A DNA stretch of 6,589 bases from Roseiflexaceae bacterium UBA965. GTDB lineage: Bacteria > Chloroflexota > Chloroflexia > Chloroflexales > Roseiflexaceae. The notes under the pieces were generated by a model. It had not been told where the DNA came from. It saw only the letters and a program-made list of their open reading frames with translations, and did not search any database. Shown here piece by piece: positions 5,121-6,589 of the stretch (positions within the stretch are counted from its first letter, which is position 1; every line of letters begins with the position of its first letter). Made by a program: the position numbers and the translations under genes. The stretch spans positions 1-6,589 of the forward strand of contig DBCF01000267.1 in assembly GCA_002292925.1 (NCBI GenBank), in the 5' to 3' direction.

Positions 5121-6589
5121 ATGACGTCACGCCCCAAAATCCCTGTAGTCCGCCATTATGACCAACAACACCTCAGTACCATTGCCTTGCCCCTGGGAGG
5201 CATTGGCACCGGTACCGTGGCACTGGGTGGCCGCGGCGATTTGCGCGACTGGGAAGTCGGCAATCGCCCCGCCAAAAAATTCCGCCCCGATACGGCGTTT
5301 TTGGCAGTGCGAGTCCAAGCCCCCCATAGCGAACCACTCACCTTGGCCCTCGAAGGTCCCCTCGAAACCCACGAATACCAAGGGGCGTATGGTGCGGCCG
5401 TCGCCCATCACGGCCTGCCCCGCTTCCGCCAATGTACCTTCGATGCCGCGTATCCCTTTGGGGTGGTGCATTTGGCTGATGCCGCCATGCCGATTACCGT
5501 CGATATCGAAGGGTTTAACCCGTTTACGCCACCCAATGCCAGCGATAGCGGTATCCCGATGGCGGCGCTGACCTATCATTTTCATAATCAAAGCAACCAA
5601 CCGTTACAAATCGATGTGGTCGCCTCGATCCAAAACTTCCTCGGCACCATTTATACCCCGGGGGGGTATGGTGCGAGTATCGTCAATGATTTTTTTGCCC
5701 AGAGTGACGAGCAAAAAACCTTTCACCGCAATCTGATTGACTACCGCACGGCACCCCGCATCCACGGGCTGTTGTATACCCCAGCGCCGGCGGGGGCGGG
5801 GAGCGAGCAAGACGGCAGTTTGGCGCTAGCATTTGTCGATGCCCAACAGGTCACGCATCGCACTGGCTGGGCCGATTATACCTGGGGCGATTCGTTGCTC
5901 GATTTCTGGGATGACTTCCGCAGCGATGGCGCGCTCGAGACGCGCACGAGTGCCGCCCTCAAGCCCATCGGCTCGCTGGCGCAACGCACCACCTTGGCGC
6001 CTCACGCCAGCGCCAGCATGACGGTGCTGATTACCTGGCACTTCCCCAACCGCGTGGCGTGGCGCTCCGAAGAATACGGCGCCATGCATTTCGGCGAATA
6101 TACCGACACGGTGGTGGGCAACGAATACACGACCCGCTATGCCGATGCCTGGGAAGTAGTCACCCAGACGGTGCCGCGGCTCGATGCCTTGCGCACACAG
6201 ACGCTGGAGTTTGTCGATGCGGTGACGGGGAGCGATTTGCCCTTACCCATCGTCGAAGCAGCCTTGTTTAATTTGAGCACCTTACGTAGCCAAACCGTCT
6301 TTCGCACCGCCGATGGCCGCCTGTTTGGTTGGGAAGGGACCGACGATGCCCGGGGTTCGTGCTTTGGCACCTGCACCCATGTCTGGAATTACGAGCAAGC
6401 CACCGGATTTTTGTTTGGGTCACTGGCCAAAACCATGCGCGAAAATGAGTTTTTATATGCTACCCGGGCCAATGGCCAGATGAGCTTCCGCATCGGCTTA
6501 CCACTGAGCAACGCCCAAGCCTGGCCCACGGCTGCCGCCGACGGGCAGATGGGCTGTATCGTCAAGCTGTACCGTGACTGGCGCCTGAG
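5121..6589 (+). CDS. Glycoside hydrolase family 116 beta-glycosidase, 3' end beyond the window
   Basis: The frame is open for 489 residues from ATG 5121 and leaves the window without a stop. AAGGA (5109-5113) lies 7 bases before the start. The N-terminal beta-sandwich region opens with LPLGGIGTG (23-31), the family hallmark shared with human GBA2. The catalytic (alpha/alpha)6 domain begins in the later part, where FGTCTHVWNYEQATG contains the expected nucleophile Glu425. The last residues (DGQMGCIVKLYRDW) match the conserved stretch after it. The acid/base aspartate of the family should lie further on, so activity cannot be confirmed. Known members cleave beta-glucosides, beta-xylosides, N-acetylglucosaminides or glucosylceramide. 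The substrate here is undetermined. There is no signal peptide or membrane segment at the N-terminus, so a cytoplasmic enzyme acting on imported short glycosides or glycolipid headgroups is likely. It is probably co-transcribed with the dehydrogenase. Confidence 0.9.
   Translation, partial: MTSRPKIPVVRHYDQQHLSTIALPLGGIGTGTVALGGRGDLRDWEVGNRPAKKFRPDTAFLAVRVQAPHSEPLTLALEGPLETHEYQGAYGAAVAHHGLPRFRQCTFDAAYPFGVVHLADAAMPITVDIEGFNPFTPPNASDSGIPMAALTYHFHNQSNQPLQIDVVASIQNFLGTIYTPGGYGASIVNDFFAQSDEQKTFHRNLIDYRTAPRIHGLLYTPAPAGAGSEQDGSLALAFVDAQQVTHRTGWADYTWGDSLLDFWDDFRSDGALETRTSAALKPIGSLAQRTTLAPHASASMTVLITWHFPNRVAWRSEEYGAMHFGEYTDTVVGNEYTTRYADAWEVVTQTVPRLDALRTQTLEFVDAVTGSDLPLPIVEAALFNLSTLRSQTVFRTADGRLFGWEGTDDARGSCFGTCTHVWNYEQATGFLFGSLAKTMRENEFLYATRANGQMSFRIGLPLSNAQAWPTAAADGQMGCIVKLYRDWRL

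Overview
The window looks like chromosomal DNA from a moderately GC-rich bacterium. A tRNA-sensing T-box leader upstream of trpS limits the likely hosts to lineages that use T-boxes: Firmicutes, Actinobacteria, Chloroflexota and the Deinococcus group. My best guess is Chloroflexota, based on the overall character of the TrpE and TrpS proteins. This is an inference from memory, not a measured assignment. No phage, transposon, CRISPR, rRNA or tRNA gene was seen.

The left half (1-3680) is read on the minus strand. From right to left it holds a consensus-like promoter (3652-3680), a complete tryptophan T-box leader with specifier codon UGG and an intrinsic terminator (3352-3649), trpS (2307-3323), a structured 99-base gap, trpE (708-2207) and trpG (148-711). 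The trpE and trpG genes overlap by 4 bases (ATGA). The order suggests that uncharged tRNA-Trp could raise both tryptophan activation (TrpS) and the first committed step of tryptophan synthesis (TrpE and TrpG, anthranilate synthase). The gap before trpE contains a possible weak terminator and a 12-bp inverted repeat that could modulate read-through. The remaining trp genes are not in the window. Beyond trpG lies a repeat-rich non-coding end: a cluster of palindromic units (89-147) and an 18-bp tandem repeat that runs off the left edge (1-60).

The right half (3701-6589) is read on the plus strand from a divergent extended -10 promoter. It encodes a UDP-glucose/GDP-mannose dehydrogenase family enzyme (3807-5093), probably making a UDP-N-acetylhexosamine uronic acid. 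After a 27-base gap comes a glycoside hydrolase family 116 protein (5121 to beyond the right edge) that is cut off before its expected acid/base residue. The two form a likely carbohydrate operon, and their pairing is the least explained part of the window.

No wholly new system is evident. The best leads are the single T-box that may control trpS-trpE-trpG, the alternative RNA structures between trpS and trpE, the dehydrogenase/GH116 pair, and the two repeat clusters at the left edge.
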